A DNA stretch of 64,000 nucleotides from Oerskovia jenensis (GCF_016907235.1 NZ_JAFBBO010000001.1:310001-374000), one strand, 5' to 3'; positions 1 through 8,690 are shown, counted from the first letter of the stretch. Notes: generated by a model from the sequence alone, not told the origin. Numbers and translations are program-made.

Positions 1-407
1 CCCGACGCGTCGACCCCGGACACGACCCCCAGCACCGGGCACTGCCCGACACCAACCGCGACGGCGCACGCCGCGACCTCTCCGACCTCACCTGGGCCAT
101 GCACGGAAGTCACGGACGAGTCAGCGAACGCGCCCACCGACGCGTCCGGGCGCTCGCGGCCACGGCTCTCGCCGACGAGGGCATCGACCTGCACAGCACC
201 GACCCCGAGCAGGTCCGGGCGGCGGCGGACAGGCTCGGTCCGCAGGTGCACCGGCAGATGACCTCCGACCCCCGGCCGCCGACCATGAAGGTCCTGCGCT
301 CCTGGGTGAGCGCGGTCGAGAACCTCGTCGACGGGCCTCCCGGCGCCGTCCACGCGGGCAGCGCCGGGCACGGCACCGGCGACCGGAACCTCCGTACCGA
401 CGCCTGA
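1..407 (+). CDS. C-terminal part of an unrecognised protein (5' end outside window)
   Basis: The reading frame is open from the first bases of the window and ends with TGA at 405-407, so this is the 3' end of a longer gene. An internal ATG at 99 is probably not the true start, because the frame runs through it with normal codon use. The visible 135 or so residues are charged and Arg/Ala-rich, with no membrane segment and no motif I can name. The gene lies 70 bases upstream of moxR in the same direction and may be the leading gene of that operon. A DUF4129-, DUF4350- or transglutaminase-type partner is common in such loci, but the sequence here does not show one. Confidence 0.6.
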   Translation, partial: RRVDPGHDPQHRALPDTNRDGARRDLSDLTWAMHGSHGRVSERAHRRVRALAATALADEGIDLHSTDPEQVRAAADRLGPQVHRQMTSDPRPPTMKVLRSWVSAVENLVDGPPGAVHAGSAGHGTGDRNLRTDA

Positions 408-477
408 CCCGCACGACCGTCGGCACCGATGCCGCAGCACGTCACCCACCAGTCACCAGCACCGAGAGGCGAACCCG

Positions 478-1467
478 ATGACGGACTCCCCTGCCCCCGC
501 GCTCAGCATCCCCGAGGTGGCCGCGCACGGCCGCCGCATCCTCGACGAGGTCGGTACGGCCGTCGTCGGCATGCGGGACTCGCTCGAGCTCGCGCTCGCC
601 ACGATCCTCGCGGGCGGGCACGTCCTGTTCGAGGACGTGCCGGGACTCGGCAAGACCCTCGCTGCTCGCAGCCTCGCGACCGCCCTGGGGCTCGACTTCG
701 CGAGGCTCCAGTGCACCCCGGACCTCCTGCCCGCGGACATCACGGGGTCCTCGGTGTACGACCCGGCGACGACCGACTTCGTGTTCCGTCCCGGCCCGGT
801 CTTCACGGGCATCTTCCTGGCGGACGAGATCAACCGGACGGCACCCAAGACGCAGTCCGCGCTCCTCGAGGCCATGGCCGAGCGGCAGGTCTCGATCGAG
901 GGCAGCACCTACCCGCTCCAGCGGCCGTTCCACGTCCTCGCGACGTCGAACCCCGTCGAGTACGAGGGCACCTACCCGCTGCCCGAGGCGCAGCTCGACC
1001 GCTTCATGGTCCGGCTGGGCGTCGGCTACCCGGGCCGGGACGAGGAGCGCGAGGTCCTGCGTCGTCGTCTCGACCGACGTCAGGAGCAGGCGGAGGTGCG
1101 CCAGGTCGTCGACGCACGGACCGTCCTCGCGATGCAGGCAGGGGTCGAGGCGACCGACGTCGACCCCGACGTCCTCACGTACTGCGTGGACCTCGTCGCG
1201 GCCACGCGCGCCGACGCGCAGCTCGAGGTGGGAGCGTCGCCCCGTGGTTCGCAGAACCTCGTCCTGCTGGCCCGCGCCGTCGCCGCGCTGGACGGCCGGG
1301 ACTACGTGCTGCCCGAGGACGTCAAGCGGGTCGCCGTCCCGGTGCTCGCGCACCGCCTGACCCTGACGCCGACGGCCTGGGCCTCGAACGCCCAGCCGCA
1401 GACCATCGTCCGCGCCATCCTCGACCGCGTCCCCGGCCCTGCTGCGGTCGCCTCCGCGACGCGATGA
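478..1467 (+). CDS. moxR: MoxR-family AAA+ ATPase
   Basis: This is a 329-residue AAA_3-type ATPase. Walker A is EDVPGLGKT near residue 55, Walker B is LADEINR near residue 117, and the arm NRTAPKTQSALLEAMAERQV is the MoxR signature. MoxR proteins are chaperone-like ATPases that act with DUF58/VWA partners on protein maturation or envelope stress; the client is unknown. The ATG is preceded by GAGAGGCG at a suitable distance. The stop overlaps the start of the DUF58 gene (ATGA at 1464-1467), which indicates translational coupling. Length and motifs are normal for the family. Confidence 0.93.
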   Translation: MTDSPAPALSIPEVAAHGRRILDEVGTAVVGMRDSLELALATILAGGHVLFEDVPGLGKTLAARSLATALGLDFARLQCTPDLLPADITGSSVYDPATTDFVFRPGPVFTGIFLADEINRTAPKTQSALLEAMAERQVSIEGSTYPLQRPFHVLATSNPVEYEGTYPLPEAQLDRFMVRLGVGYPGRDEEREVLRRRLDRRQEQAEVRQVVDARTVLAMQAGVEATDVDPDVLTYCVDLVAATRADAQLEVGASPRGSQNLVLLARAVAALDGRDYVLPEDVKRVAVPVLAHRLTLTPTAWASNAQPQTIVRAILDRVPGPAAVASATR

Positions 1468-2801
1468 CCTCGCTCGCCACGACGACACGCCTGACGAGCT
1501 GGCAGCAGACGACGAGCCTCGCAGCGGGCGTCGTGCTCGGCCTGGCCCTCCTCGTCACAGGTCTCCTCACGGGCCACGCCGACGTCGCCGTCCTGGGTGC
1601 GCCGGCGCTGCTCAGCGCGGCGTGGGGATGGAGCGTCCGTCCCAGGAACGAGGGCGTGGTCGTCACGTTCGAGGCGGCGGACACCACGGGCCTGCGTCCT
1701 GGCGAGCTCCGGTCCCGGCTCCGCCTCGACGTGCCCGACGACGCCACACCGGTCCGCCTGCGCGTCACCAGCCCGGGGAACGAGGACGCGGACGTCACGG
1801 TGCTGGTCGACCGGACCCGGACGCTCGACCTCACGACGCACTCGGCGCGGACCGGCCCGCACCGCATGTTCCGGGTCGACCACGTCGCGTCAGGAACCGA
1901 GGGGGTCGTCGAGTCGGTCCCGGACGCGGCCCAGTCCCCCGGGATGCTCGTCCTGCCGACCGCGCAGCCCCTCGGTCTCCTCCCGCTGCCCCGCCAGCTC
2001 GCCGGGCTCACGGGTCCGCACACGACCAGGCGCCTCGGCGACGGCACCGAGCTCCGAGACGTCCACCCCTTCGCCCCGGGCGACCGTCTGCGTCGCATCG
2101 ACTGGCGCGCGACCGCACGCCGGTCCCCCGGGCTCGAGACGCTGTACGTCCGGCGCACCCAGGCCACGGCCGAGGCGACGATCGTCCTCGTCCTGGACTC
2201 GCGGGACGAGGTGGGGCCCGACGTCACGACGTGGCGGGGGCGCGGTCCGCTGCCGATGGACCGGGCGACGTCCCTGGACATCGCCCGCCATGCCGCGGCG
2301 TCGGTCGCCCAGACCGCGCTGGACGGAGGGGACAGGGTCGGGTTCGAGGATCTCGGGTGGATCCGTCGCCCTCTCCCGCCGGCAGCGGGCAAGCGCCAGC
2401 TCCAGCGGATCGTCCACGCTCTCGCCCTCGCCCACCCCATCGGTGAGCCGCGTCGACGCATGCGTCCGCCGCAGATCCCGGCGGCGGCCCTGGTCTACAT
2501 GTTCTCGACCTTCCTCGACGACGAGAGCGCCATGATCGCCCAGACGTGGCGGGCGACCGGACACCCCGTGGTCGCGGTCGACATCCTCCCGACCGTCGAC
2601 GTCCCCCAGGACGAGCCGGGCGTCGTGCTCGCGTGGCGCATCACGCGTCTGGAGCGCGAGCAGCGCCTCGAGGCCATCCGACGCGAGGGCGTCCTCGTGG
2701 TGCCCTGGACCGCCTCGGTGAACGGCAAGGGCGGGGCCCGGGCCGCGCTCGAGCTCGCAGCCCGTCGTCAACGTCACAGCCAGCGAGGGACGACCCGATG
2801 A
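1464..2801 (+). CDS. DUF58 domain protein, MoxR partner
   Basis: This 445-residue protein has two N-terminal hydrophobic segments (about residues 15-55), a beta-rich middle, and the DUF58 hallmark HPFAPGDRLRRIDWRATAR around residue 205, followed by a VWA-like region with VLVLDSRDE. DUF58 proteins are the usual membrane-anchored partners of MoxR ATPases. The gene starts inside the moxR stop (ATGA) and overlaps the next gene in the same way at 2798-2801, so the three genes form one coupled operon. I chose ATG 1464 because the long upstream extension of this frame (from 429) lies entirely inside moxR and looks like an alternative-frame shadow. Confidence 0.9.
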   Translation: MTSLATTTRLTSWQQTTSLAAGVVLGLALLVTGLLTGHADVAVLGAPALLSAAWGWSVRPRNEGVVVTFEAADTTGLRPGELRSRLRLDVPDDATPVRLRVTSPGNEDADVTVLVDRTRTLDLTTHSARTGPHRMFRVDHVASGTEGVVESVPDAAQSPGMLVLPTAQPLGLLPLPRQLAGLTGPHTTRRLGDGTELRDVHPFAPGDRLRRIDWRATARRSPGLETLYVRRTQATAEATIVLVLDSRDEVGPDVTTWRGRGPLPMDRATSLDIARHAAASVAQTALDGGDRVGFEDLGWIRRPLPPAAGKRQLQRIVHALALAHPIGEPRRRMRPPQIPAAALVYMFSTFLDDESAMIAQTWRATGHPVVAVDILPTVDVPQDEPGVVLAWRITRLEREQRLEAIRREGVLVVPWTASVNGKGGARAALELAARRQRHSQRGTTR

Positions 2802-3352
2802 GCGCGCTCCCCACCGTCCCGCCGCACGACCAGGCAGGCCCGCCGTCGACCGAGGTGAGCACGGGTCCCACGGTCGCGGGCAGCGTCCTGCAGGCGATCC
2901 TGGTCGGTGCGACGTTCCTGTTCGGCGTCCTCGCCGGGTACCAGCTCTTCCCGCTGCTCGGGAGCGTGGCCGTCGGGGTGGCCTTCGCGGCCCTCGTGGG
3001 CGCACGGCCGCACACCCCGGTGCCGCAGCTGGTGCTCTTCGTCGGAGCCTTGGCGCTGCTCGCGGGCGACACGTCGTTCGACCCGGTCGTCTTCCTGCTC
3101 CTCCCGCTCGCCCAGGTGGTGCTGCGTGCGGCGTGGTGGGCCGCGCGGGTCCCCAGGAAGGGCGGGGTCGAGCGTGCTGTCCTGCGTGCGGAGCTGCGTC
3201 GAGCCGGGCTCGTCCAGCTCGCGTGCCAAGGGCTCGCGCTCGTCGCGTTAGCGGCCTCGACGCTCGACCGCAGCGGACTCTTCGTCGTCGTGGCCGCTGT
3301 CGCGCTGATCGGGATCGTCGTCCTCGCCACCCCCCGGACCTGGTGGCGCTGA
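2798..3352 (+). CDS. Small multi-pass membrane protein of the moxR-DUF58 operon
   Basis: This 184-residue protein has about 30 polar N-terminal residues, then four or five hydrophobic segments (about residues 32-50, 54-72, 80-110, 142-160 and 163-180). I recognise no catalytic motif. Its ATG overlaps the DUF58 stop by four bases (ATGA), and a strong terminator follows 22 bases after its stop, so it is the last gene of the operon. In related loci this place is often taken by a transglutaminase/DUF3488 membrane protein. This one is too short for that and lacks the transglutaminase domain. Confidence 0.8.
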   Translation: MSALPTVPPHDQAGPPSTEVSTGPTVAGSVLQAILVGATFLFGVLAGYQLFPLLGSVAVGVAFAALVGARPHTPVPQLVLFVGALALLAGDTSFDPVVFLLLPLAQVVLRAAWWAARVPRKGGVERAVLRAELRRAGLVQLACQGLALVALAASTLDRSGLFVVVAAVALIGIVVLATPRTWWR

Positions 3353-3373
3353 CGCGACCTCGCGACCCGGCTC

Positions 3374-3409
3374 GAGGCCCCCTGCTCCCCCGCTGGAGCA
3401 GGGGGCCTC
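3374..3409 (+). terminator. Terminator of the moxR operon
   Basis: A perfect 15-bp inverted repeat (3374-3388 with 3395-3409, loop CCCGCT) begins 22 bases after the last operon gene. No long T-run follows, as is common in high-GC actinobacteria. Confidence 0.85.
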
Positions 3410-3496
3410 GTCGTCCGGTCGAACGGTGGGGCTCGACCCCGGCTTGTCCGGGCTGCTCGGTGAGTCGATCTCCTGGGTGATGTGTGTGGTCGGTAC

Positions 3497-3512
3497 GCTT
3501 GGCACACTATTT
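3497..3512 (+). repeat. Direct repeat copy 1, GCTTGGCACACTATTT
   Basis: This 16-base sequence occurs again, identical and in the same orientation, at 4742-4757. The pair brackets the VOC gene and the recombinase-like gene. The repeat is AT-richer than its surroundings. Copy 1 follows the -10-like TACGCT (3494-3499) and lies 55 bases before the VOC start. Confidence 0.8.
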
Positions 3513-3567
3513 TAGCCGGAGAAGAGAATGGCACGCAGCATCCGAGCGACTGACCTACCGTGGCCGG

Positions 3568-4020
3568 ATGACCGACACCCCCGCCCGCCCCGTCCTGCAG
3601 CTGCGCCTGGTCGTCGAGGCGCAGGACTACGACCAGGCGCTCGCCTTCTACCGCGACGCCCTGGGCCTCCCCCAGCTCGAGGCGTACACCGGGGACGGGG
3701 ACGCACGGGTCGCGATCCTCGACGCGGGACGCGCCACGCTCGAGATCGCCAACCCCGCCCAGAAGCGCTTGATCGACGACGTCGAGGTCGGCAAGCAGGT
3801 CGCTCCCCGGTTGCGCGTCGCGTTCGAGGTGACCGACGCGGCCGGCGTCACGGCCGACCTGGTCGACGCGGGGGCGTCGCTCGTGGCACCGCCCGTCCGC
3901 ACCCCGTGGGACTCGCTGAACGCACGTCTCGACGCCCCCGCCGGCCTCCAGATCACGGTGTTCCAGGAGCTCGGCGGGGCGGCCACCCCCTCCCCCGCGG
4001 ACGGTTCACGCGAGGGGTGA
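3568..4020 (+). CDS. VOC superfamily (glyoxalase/bleomycin-resistance-like) protein
   Basis: This 150-residue protein has the paired beta-alpha-beta-beta-beta pattern of the vicinal oxygen chelate fold. The first half is QLRLVVEAQDYDQALAFYRDALGL and the second contains RVAFEVTDAAGVTADLVDAGA and ends with the typical AGLQITVFQEL. Members are metal-dependent lyases, dioxygenases or resistance proteins that sequester antibiotics; the substrate cannot be told here. ATG 3568 fits the fold, because the extra residues from an ATG at 3484 would run through the direct repeat. No clear Shine-Dalgarno is present. The gene lies with the recombinase-like gene between the two 16-nt repeats. Confidence 0.82.
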   Translation: MTDTPARPVLQLRLVVEAQDYDQALAFYRDALGLPQLEAYTGDGDARVAILDAGRATLEIANPAQKRLIDDVEVGKQVAPRLRVAFEVTDAAGVTADLVDAGASLVAPPVRTPWDSLNARLDAPAGLQITVFQELGGAATPSPADGSREG

Positions 4021-4060
4021 CCCTCACGGCCGGGCCGGGCCGGACCGCTCGGCCGACCCG

Positions 4061-4726
4061 CTACTCCTGCGCGGCAGGCTCGGCCGGACCGTCGGCGGCC
4101 TCCGCGTGCCATGCGCGACGGACCTGCTCGAAGCGCGTCGGCAGGGGCGGGCGCACCCCGCCGTACCGCGCGTTGGTGCGCTGCACGAAGCGACGCCAGG
4201 ACAGCACCAGGCCCTGCTTGGTGATGGGCAGCCCGCTCGCGACGGTGATGCCGTTGTCGTGCGTGTGGTGGACCGTCAGGAGCAGCGCACGCGGCACGGA
4301 GCCCTCGAGCTCGGAGCACAGCTCCTCACGGACGTCCATCCAGCGACGCAGGACCATGACCACGCCCGGCTCGAGGCGGTGCTCGCGCACGATGCGGTGC
4401 TTGCCGTGCTGCACGACGACGCTCCCCTCCCCCGCCTGAGCGCCCGTCGGCCCCAGGTCGAGAGAGTCGACCGTGCAGCGCAACAGGTCGGAGTACCGGG
4501 CACCCGTGGCCCGGGTCAGGCCGACGATGACGGCCAGGCGCACCATCTCCGGCTTGGTCGACGCGTACATCGCTCCGACCGACAGCTCGCGCCAGACCCA
4601 CTCGGCCTCGTCGCGCGTGACCGGCGGACGCGGGTAGCGGGGGGCGAGTGCCTGCGGGGCCTCGACGCCCGAGGCCCCCTCGTCCGTCGAGGCTGTCCCG
4701 GGTGAGTCGGGGGTGTCGGTGACCAT
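4061..4726 (-). CDS. Reduced tyrosine-recombinase-like protein
   Basis: This 221-residue protein resembles only the catalytic half of a tyrosine recombinase. LTRATGARYSDLLRCTVDSL aligns with the usual box I pattern (the Arg of TGLRxSEL), and VVVQHGKHRIV aligns with the beta-hairpin containing the catalytic Lys. I see no N-terminal SAM-like DNA-binding domain, no clear HxxR box II and no terminal Tyr nucleophile: the C-terminus has RFEQVRRAWHAEA and then an acidic/Ala tail. It may therefore bind DNA without cutting it, or be a decayed integrase. One copy of the 16-nt repeat lies 15 bases upstream of its start, the other beyond the VOC gene. Confidence 0.65.
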   Translation of the reverse strand: MVTDTPDSPGTASTDEGASGVEAPQALAPRYPRPPVTRDEAEWVWRELSVGAMYASTKPEMVRLAVIVGLTRATGARYSDLLRCTVDSLDLGPTGAQAGEGSVVVQHGKHRIVREHRLEPGVVMVLRRWMDVREELCSELEGSVPRALLLTVHHTHDNGITVASGLPITKQGLVLSWRRFVQRTNARYGGVRPPLPTRFEQVRRAWHAEAADGPAEPAAQE

Positions 4727-4741
4727 GGCAGGAGCCTATCT

Positions 4742-4757
4742 GCTTGGCACACTATTT
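4742..4757 (+). repeat. Direct repeat copy 2, GCTTGGCACACTATTT
   Basis: Identical in sequence and orientation to 3497-3512. It lies in the divergent gap between the recombinase-like gene (start 4726, minus) and yigZ (start 4885, plus), so it could be a promoter or operator element for the former, or a recombination site. Confidence 0.8.
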
Positions 4758-4884
4758 CACTCCTGTCGTCGCAGCGTGTCGTCGCGGTCGACCGAGGGAC
4801 GCCCGGCCCACGCCGTGCCGCCCCTCCCGTCCTCGACCCGCCCCTCCTGAGGGCGGGACGGGCGGGTTGGCTAGGCTGGCGCCG

Positions 4885-5556
4885 ATGCCCTCCCTCCTGC
4901 AGTCCCCCGAGAACGCGCCGCTCCCGTCGACGATCGCCGCCCCGGTCGAGCACGAGCTCGTGATCAAGAAGTCCCGCTTCCTCACGCTCCTGCACCCCGT
5001 CGCGTCGGTCGCCGAGGCGGAGTCCGTGATCGCGAGCGTCCGCAAGGAGCACTGGGAAGCCCGGCACCACTGCACCGCGCTCGTCGTCGGGACGCACGCC
5101 GACCAGCAACGGTCGAGCGACGACGGCGAGCCCTCGGGCACGGCCGGCATCCCGATGCTCGAGGTCCTGCGGCACCGGCACGTGACCGACCTCGTCGCGG
5201 TCGTCACGCGCTACTTCGGCGGGGTGCTGCTCGGGGCGGGCGGGCTCGTCCGTGCCTACTCGAACGCCGTGAGCGAGACGCTCGACCTCGCCCCCGTGCT
5301 GCGGCGCGAGGTCATGGTCGAAGTCACGGTCGACGTCCCGCACGCCGAGGCGGGCCGGATCGGCAACGTGCTCCACGAGTGGTGCCAGGCCCGCGGCGCG
5401 GTGCTCGAGGGCGCCGTCTACGCGGCCGAGGCGACGTTCCGGCTCCTGGTCCCGCCCGCGCTCCTCGCGCCGCTCACGGCGGACCTCGCGTCGGCGTCGA
5501 GCGGGGCGGTCTCGCCCGTGGTCGGCGACGGACGGGTCGTCGACGTGCCCGCCTGA
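4885..5556 (+). CDS. yigZ: YigZ/IMPACT family protein
   Basis: This 223-residue protein has the UPF0029 N-terminal domain. ELVIKKSRFLTLLHPV, the HHCTALVVG segment, the motif DDGEPSGTAGIPMLEVL and RYFGGVLLGAGGLVRAYSNA are all hallmarks of the YigZ/IMPACT family; a DUF1949-like C-terminal half follows. The biochemical role in bacteria is not settled. A -10-like TAGGCT (4872-4877) lies seven bases before ATG 4885, so the mRNA is probably leaderless and this start is favoured over the longer frame. The gene is convergent with ugp, and an imperfect hairpin (5564-5588) follows its stop. Confidence 0.92.
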   Translation: MPSLLQSPENAPLPSTIAAPVEHELVIKKSRFLTLLHPVASVAEAESVIASVRKEHWEARHHCTALVVGTHADQQRSSDDGEPSGTAGIPMLEVLRHRHVTDLVAVVTRYFGGVLLGAGGLVRAYSNAVSETLDLAPVLRREVMVEVTVDVPHAEAGRIGNVLHEWCQARGAVLEGAVYAAEATFRLLVPPALLAPLTADLASASSGAVSPVVGDGRVVDVPA

Positions 5557-5707
5557 GCACCCCGGAGGCGCACGGCACGGTGCGCTCCCGGCCTCGCGAC
5601 GCCGTCGGGCACCCAGGGGCCGCCAGAGCGCGTCCCGCGCCGCTCACGGGCCGCCAGCGGCCTCGTGGGGTCCGTCCCCGCCGGCCGGACGACGCCGCTC
5701 TCGACCG

Positions 5708-7117
5708 TCAGGCCGACCCGACGATCCCCTCGGGTCCCACGCGCGCCCCGTCCGGGACCGTCCGGGGCTCGCCGGCGTCCGCCAGGGCCGCGTCCCCTGC
5801 GGCGACGACACCCCGACCGAACGTCCAGTCACCGCGCACCGTGAGGCTCCGCGCCCCCCGCAACGACGGCGCCCCCTGCCCGAAACGCGGGTCGAAGTCA
5901 CCGACGAGCTTGTAGTGCGCGCCGTCGAGGTCGATCAGCGGCGCCTCGACCTGGGCCGCGAGCGTGAAGTCGTCACCGAGCTCGTACACGTCCGAGCGCA
6001 GCAGCAACAGGTCGCTCGTGGCCTTGACCGGCAGGAAACGGCTGCGGTCCACCTCGATCACGGTCGAGCCCTCGAAGACCTCGATCGCAGCACCCATCGC
6101 CGACTCGATCTGGATCACGGGCGTCGAGGACGCGTCGGTCGGGTCCACCGTCTTGGGGTTGCGGATGAGCGGCAACCCGAGGACTCCCCCGGTCCGGTCG
6201 AGCTCGGCGGCCAGCGCGCGCAGATCGAGCCACAGGTTGTTCGTGTTGAAGTACCGGTGCCGCTCGATGTCTCCCGCGGCGACGAGGTCCTCCGCGGGCG
6301 TCTGCGCGGTCTCGCGCAGCACGAGGCGGCCGTCGGAGCGTCGCACCACGAGATGGCCGCCCTTGCGGTCCGCGGGCGTCCTGCGCGCCACCTCGGCCGC
6401 GAACGGCGCACCCGACGCCGCGAACCAGCCTGCCATGGCCGCGTCCGGTGCCGCGCCGAGGTTGTCCGAGTTCGACACGCTCGCGTACAAGCCCGCGTCC
6501 AGGAGCTGCTGGAGCGCCCCCGACGTGACGAGGGCCGTGTACAGGTCCCCGTGCCCGGGCGGGCACCACTCGAGGTCCGGGTCCGCGGGCCACTCGACGG
6601 GCTCGAGGTCGTCGGCACGCAGCTTGGGCTCGCGGTTCTGCAGGAAGTCGAGCGGCAGGCCGTCGACCGCGAGGTCCGGGTAGGCCGCGAGCGCCGCGAG
6701 CGTGTCGTCGCGGGTGCGGAAGCTGTTCATGAAGAGCAGCGGGAGGGGAGCGCCGGTGGCGGCGCGGGCGGCGCGGACCTGTCCGGCGATGATGTCGAGG
6801 AAGGTGAGGGGGCCGTGGTGGGTGTCGCGGACGGTGAGGAGGGACTTGGCGCGGTCCATGCCCATGGATGTGCCGAGGCCGCCGTTGAGCTTGACGAGTG
6901 CGGTGCGGGCGAGGGCGGCTGCCGCGTCGTGGGGGGCGATGTCGAGGTCGCGGCGGTGGGTGACGTCGGTGAGGGGTTCGACGTCGGCCTCGGGGACGGT
7001 GCCGGTGGCGCCGCCGTCGAGGAGCTCGTAGAAGCGGCTGAAGACGTCGATCGCGGTGGGGTGGACGCCGGCGTCGGCCATCTTGCGCTGGGAGTGGGTG
7101 AGGCCCTGGCTGCTCAT
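5708..7117 (-). CDS. UTP--glucose-1-phosphate uridylyltransferase, UDPGP (eukaryote-like) family
   Basis: This 469-residue enzyme makes UDP-glucose from UTP and glucose 1-phosphate. The nucleotide-binding motif LVKLNGGLGTSMGMDRAKSL and the FMNSFRTRDDT segment place it in the UDPGP family (PF01704), not the bacterial GalU family. A C-terminal left-handed beta-helix-like tail follows (SLRGARSLTVRGDWTFGRGV). The product feeds cell-wall glycans, glycogen or trehalose synthesis. A -10-like TAGCAT (minus strand, 7125-7130) lies seven bases before the ATG, suggesting a leaderless transcript. The synonymous codon preference changes near 6720, inside the gene. Confidence 0.93.
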   Translation of the reverse strand: MSSQGLTHSQRKMADAGVHPTAIDVFSRFYELLDGGATGTVPEADVEPLTDVTHRRDLDIAPHDAAAALARTALVKLNGGLGTSMGMDRAKSLLTVRDTHHGPLTFLDIIAGQVRAARAATGAPLPLLFMNSFRTRDDTLAALAAYPDLAVDGLPLDFLQNREPKLRADDLEPVEWPADPDLEWCPPGHGDLYTALVTSGALQQLLDAGLYASVSNSDNLGAAPDAAMAGWFAASGAPFAAEVARRTPADRKGGHLVVRRSDGRLVLRETAQTPAEDLVAAGDIERHRYFNTNNLWLDLRALAAELDRTGGVLGLPLIRNPKTVDPTDASSTPVIQIESAMGAAIEVFEGSTVIEVDRSRFLPVKATSDLLLLRSDVYELGDDFTLAAQVEAPLIDLDGAHYKLVGDFDPRFGQGAPSLRGARSLTVRGDWTFGRGVVAAGDAALADAGEPRTVPDGARVGPEGIVGSA

Positions 7118-7186
7118 GGTGTCGATGCTAGGTCTGGGGGCTCTCTCGTGCTGGGCGGGGTGGTGGGGCGTCGGTCACGTCGGTGG

Positions 7187-7807
7187 TCACTCGAAGCGTG
7201 AGGGGTCGCCTGCGCCGACGCGGACGATCTCGGCGGCGCCGGAGGAGAGGTCGACGACGGTGGTGGGCTCGGTGCCGCACTCTCCGGAGTCGACGACGGC
7301 GTCGACCTGGTGGTCGAGGGCTTCCTTGATCTCCCACCCGTGGGTCATGGGCTCGTCCTCGCCGGGCAGGAGGAGCGTGCTGGAGAGCAGGGGTTCGCCG
7401 AGGGCGCGCAGGATGGCCTGGGTGACGGCGTGGTCGGGGATGCGGACGCCGACGGTCTTCTTCTTGGGGTGGGCGAGGCGGCGGGGCACCTCGGCGGTCG
7501 CGGGCAGGATGAAGGTGTAGCTGCCGGGCGTGGAGGCCTTGATGGCGCGGAAGGCCGCGTTGTCGATCTTGACGAGCTGGCCGAGCTGGGCGAAGTCGGC
7601 GCACACGAGCGTGAAGTGGTGCTTGTCCCCGAGGTGGCGGATGTCGCGGATGCGTTGGGTGGCGCTGTGGGAGTCGATCCGGGCGCCGAGGGCGTAGCAG
7701 GAGTCGGTGGGGTAGGCGATGAGGGCGTCGTCGCGCAGGAGGGAGACGATCTGGTCGATCGCGCGGGGCTGGGGGTCGACGGGGTGGACGTCGAAGTACT
7801 TGGCCAT
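7187..7807 (-). CDS. YciO/YrdC/Sua5-family protein (L-threonylcarbamoyladenylate synthase-like)
   Basis: This 206-residue protein has the YrdC fold: LLRDDALIAYPTDSCYALGARI, DIRHLGDKHHFTLVC, and PGSYTFILPATAEVPRRL. The lysine and histidine pattern in the second motif (KHHFTLVC) is closer to YciO than to the tRNA-modifying TsaC/Sua5 proteins. It may therefore be a paralogue and not the t6A enzyme itself. A -10-like TAGGCT (minus strand, 7814-7819) lies six bases before the ATG, again a leaderless arrangement. It is divergent from the EEP phosphohydrolase gene. Confidence 0.88.
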   Translation of the reverse strand: MAKYFDVHPVDPQPRAIDQIVSLLRDDALIAYPTDSCYALGARIDSHSATQRIRDIRHLGDKHHFTLVCADFAQLGQLVKIDNAAFRAIKASTPGSYTFILPATAEVPRRLAHPKKKTVGVRIPDHAVTQAILRALGEPLLSSTLLLPGEDEPMTHGWEIKEALDHQVDAVVDSGECGTEPTTVVDLSSGAAEIVRVGAGDPSRFE

Positions 7808-7937
7808 GGCGTGAGCCTAGGCCCGCCGGGGGGCGGGCGCCGCGTGGGGCGGGGCGGGGGCGGGCGGGTCCCGTGGGGTGCGGGAGCGTGTGCCCGACGG
7901 CGAGCACGGTGGCCCGGGTGGGGGGAGAATCGGTGCG

Positions 7938-8690
7938 ATGCGACTCGTGACCTTCAACATCCTGCACGGCCGGTCGACCAGCGACGACCTGGTGGACGTC
8001 GACCGCTTCGCTCGTGCGGTGGCCGATCTCGACGCGGACGTCCTGGCGCTGCAGGAGGTGGACCGCAACCAGCACCGCTCGGGGCGGGCCGACCTGGCAC
8101 AGGTGGCGGCCGAGGCGATGGGGGCGGCGGACCACCGGTTCGCGCCGACGCTGGACCGGCGTGCGGCAGGTGGGCGGTCGCAGTACGGCGTGGCCTTGCT
8201 GTCGAGGTTTCCCGTGCTCGAGTGGCGGGTGCTGCCCCTGCCGCGCCGCCCGTGGTGGCGCCCCCTGCCCCGGGCGAACGATCAGCGGGCGCGCCGGTGG
8301 CGGCTGGACGAGCCGCGCACGGCAGTGGTCGCGGTGGTGGCGACGCCGCAGGGGCCGTTGACGGTCGCGGCGACGCATCTGAGCTTTCTCGACGGGTGGG
8401 GCGAGCACCAGCTCGAGCGGCTGGTGGCGGGCCTGGCGGGGGCGCCGCGTCCGCTCGTCCTGCTGGGGGACCTGAACCTGCGCTCGGAGATCCCTGCGAC
8501 CGTCACCGGGTGGAGCCCGTTGGCGGTCGCGCGGTCCTACCCGGTCTCGCACCCGACGCTGCAGATCGATCACGTCCTGGCAGACGGCGGGGTGCGTCCG
8601 CTCGCGCCGGGCCGGGCGGTCGACACGGGGTTGTCGGACCATCGGGCGGTCGTCGTGGACGTCGAGCTCGGCGGCGCGGACATCGCGTGA
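7938..8690 (+). CDS. Endonuclease/exonuclease/phosphatase (EEP) family protein
   Basis: This 250-residue metal-dependent phosphohydrolase has MRLVTFNILHG (Asn ligand), ADVLALQEVDRN (Glu ligand), AATHLSFL, LLGDLNL (catalytic Asp/Asn) and a closing QIDHVLADGG and GLSDHRAVVVDV (Asp-His). This is a complete EEP catalytic set. There is no signal peptide, so it should be cytoplasmic. The substrate may be a nucleic acid, phospholipid or sugar phosphate and cannot be chosen from sequence. ATG 7938 starts directly at the first beta strand. Three LexA-type palindromes begin 31 bases after its stop. Confidence 0.9.
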   Translation: MRLVTFNILHGRSTSDDLVDVDRFARAVADLDADVLALQEVDRNQHRSGRADLAQVAAEAMGAADHRFAPTLDRRAAGGRSQYGVALLSRFPVLEWRVLPLPRRPWWRPLPRANDQRARRWRLDEPRTAVVAVVATPQGPLTVAATHLSFLDGWGEHQLERLVAGLAGAPRPLVLLGDLNLRSEIPATVTGWSPLAVARSYPVSHPTLQIDHVLADGGVRPLAPGRAVDTGLSDHRAVVVDVELGGADIA

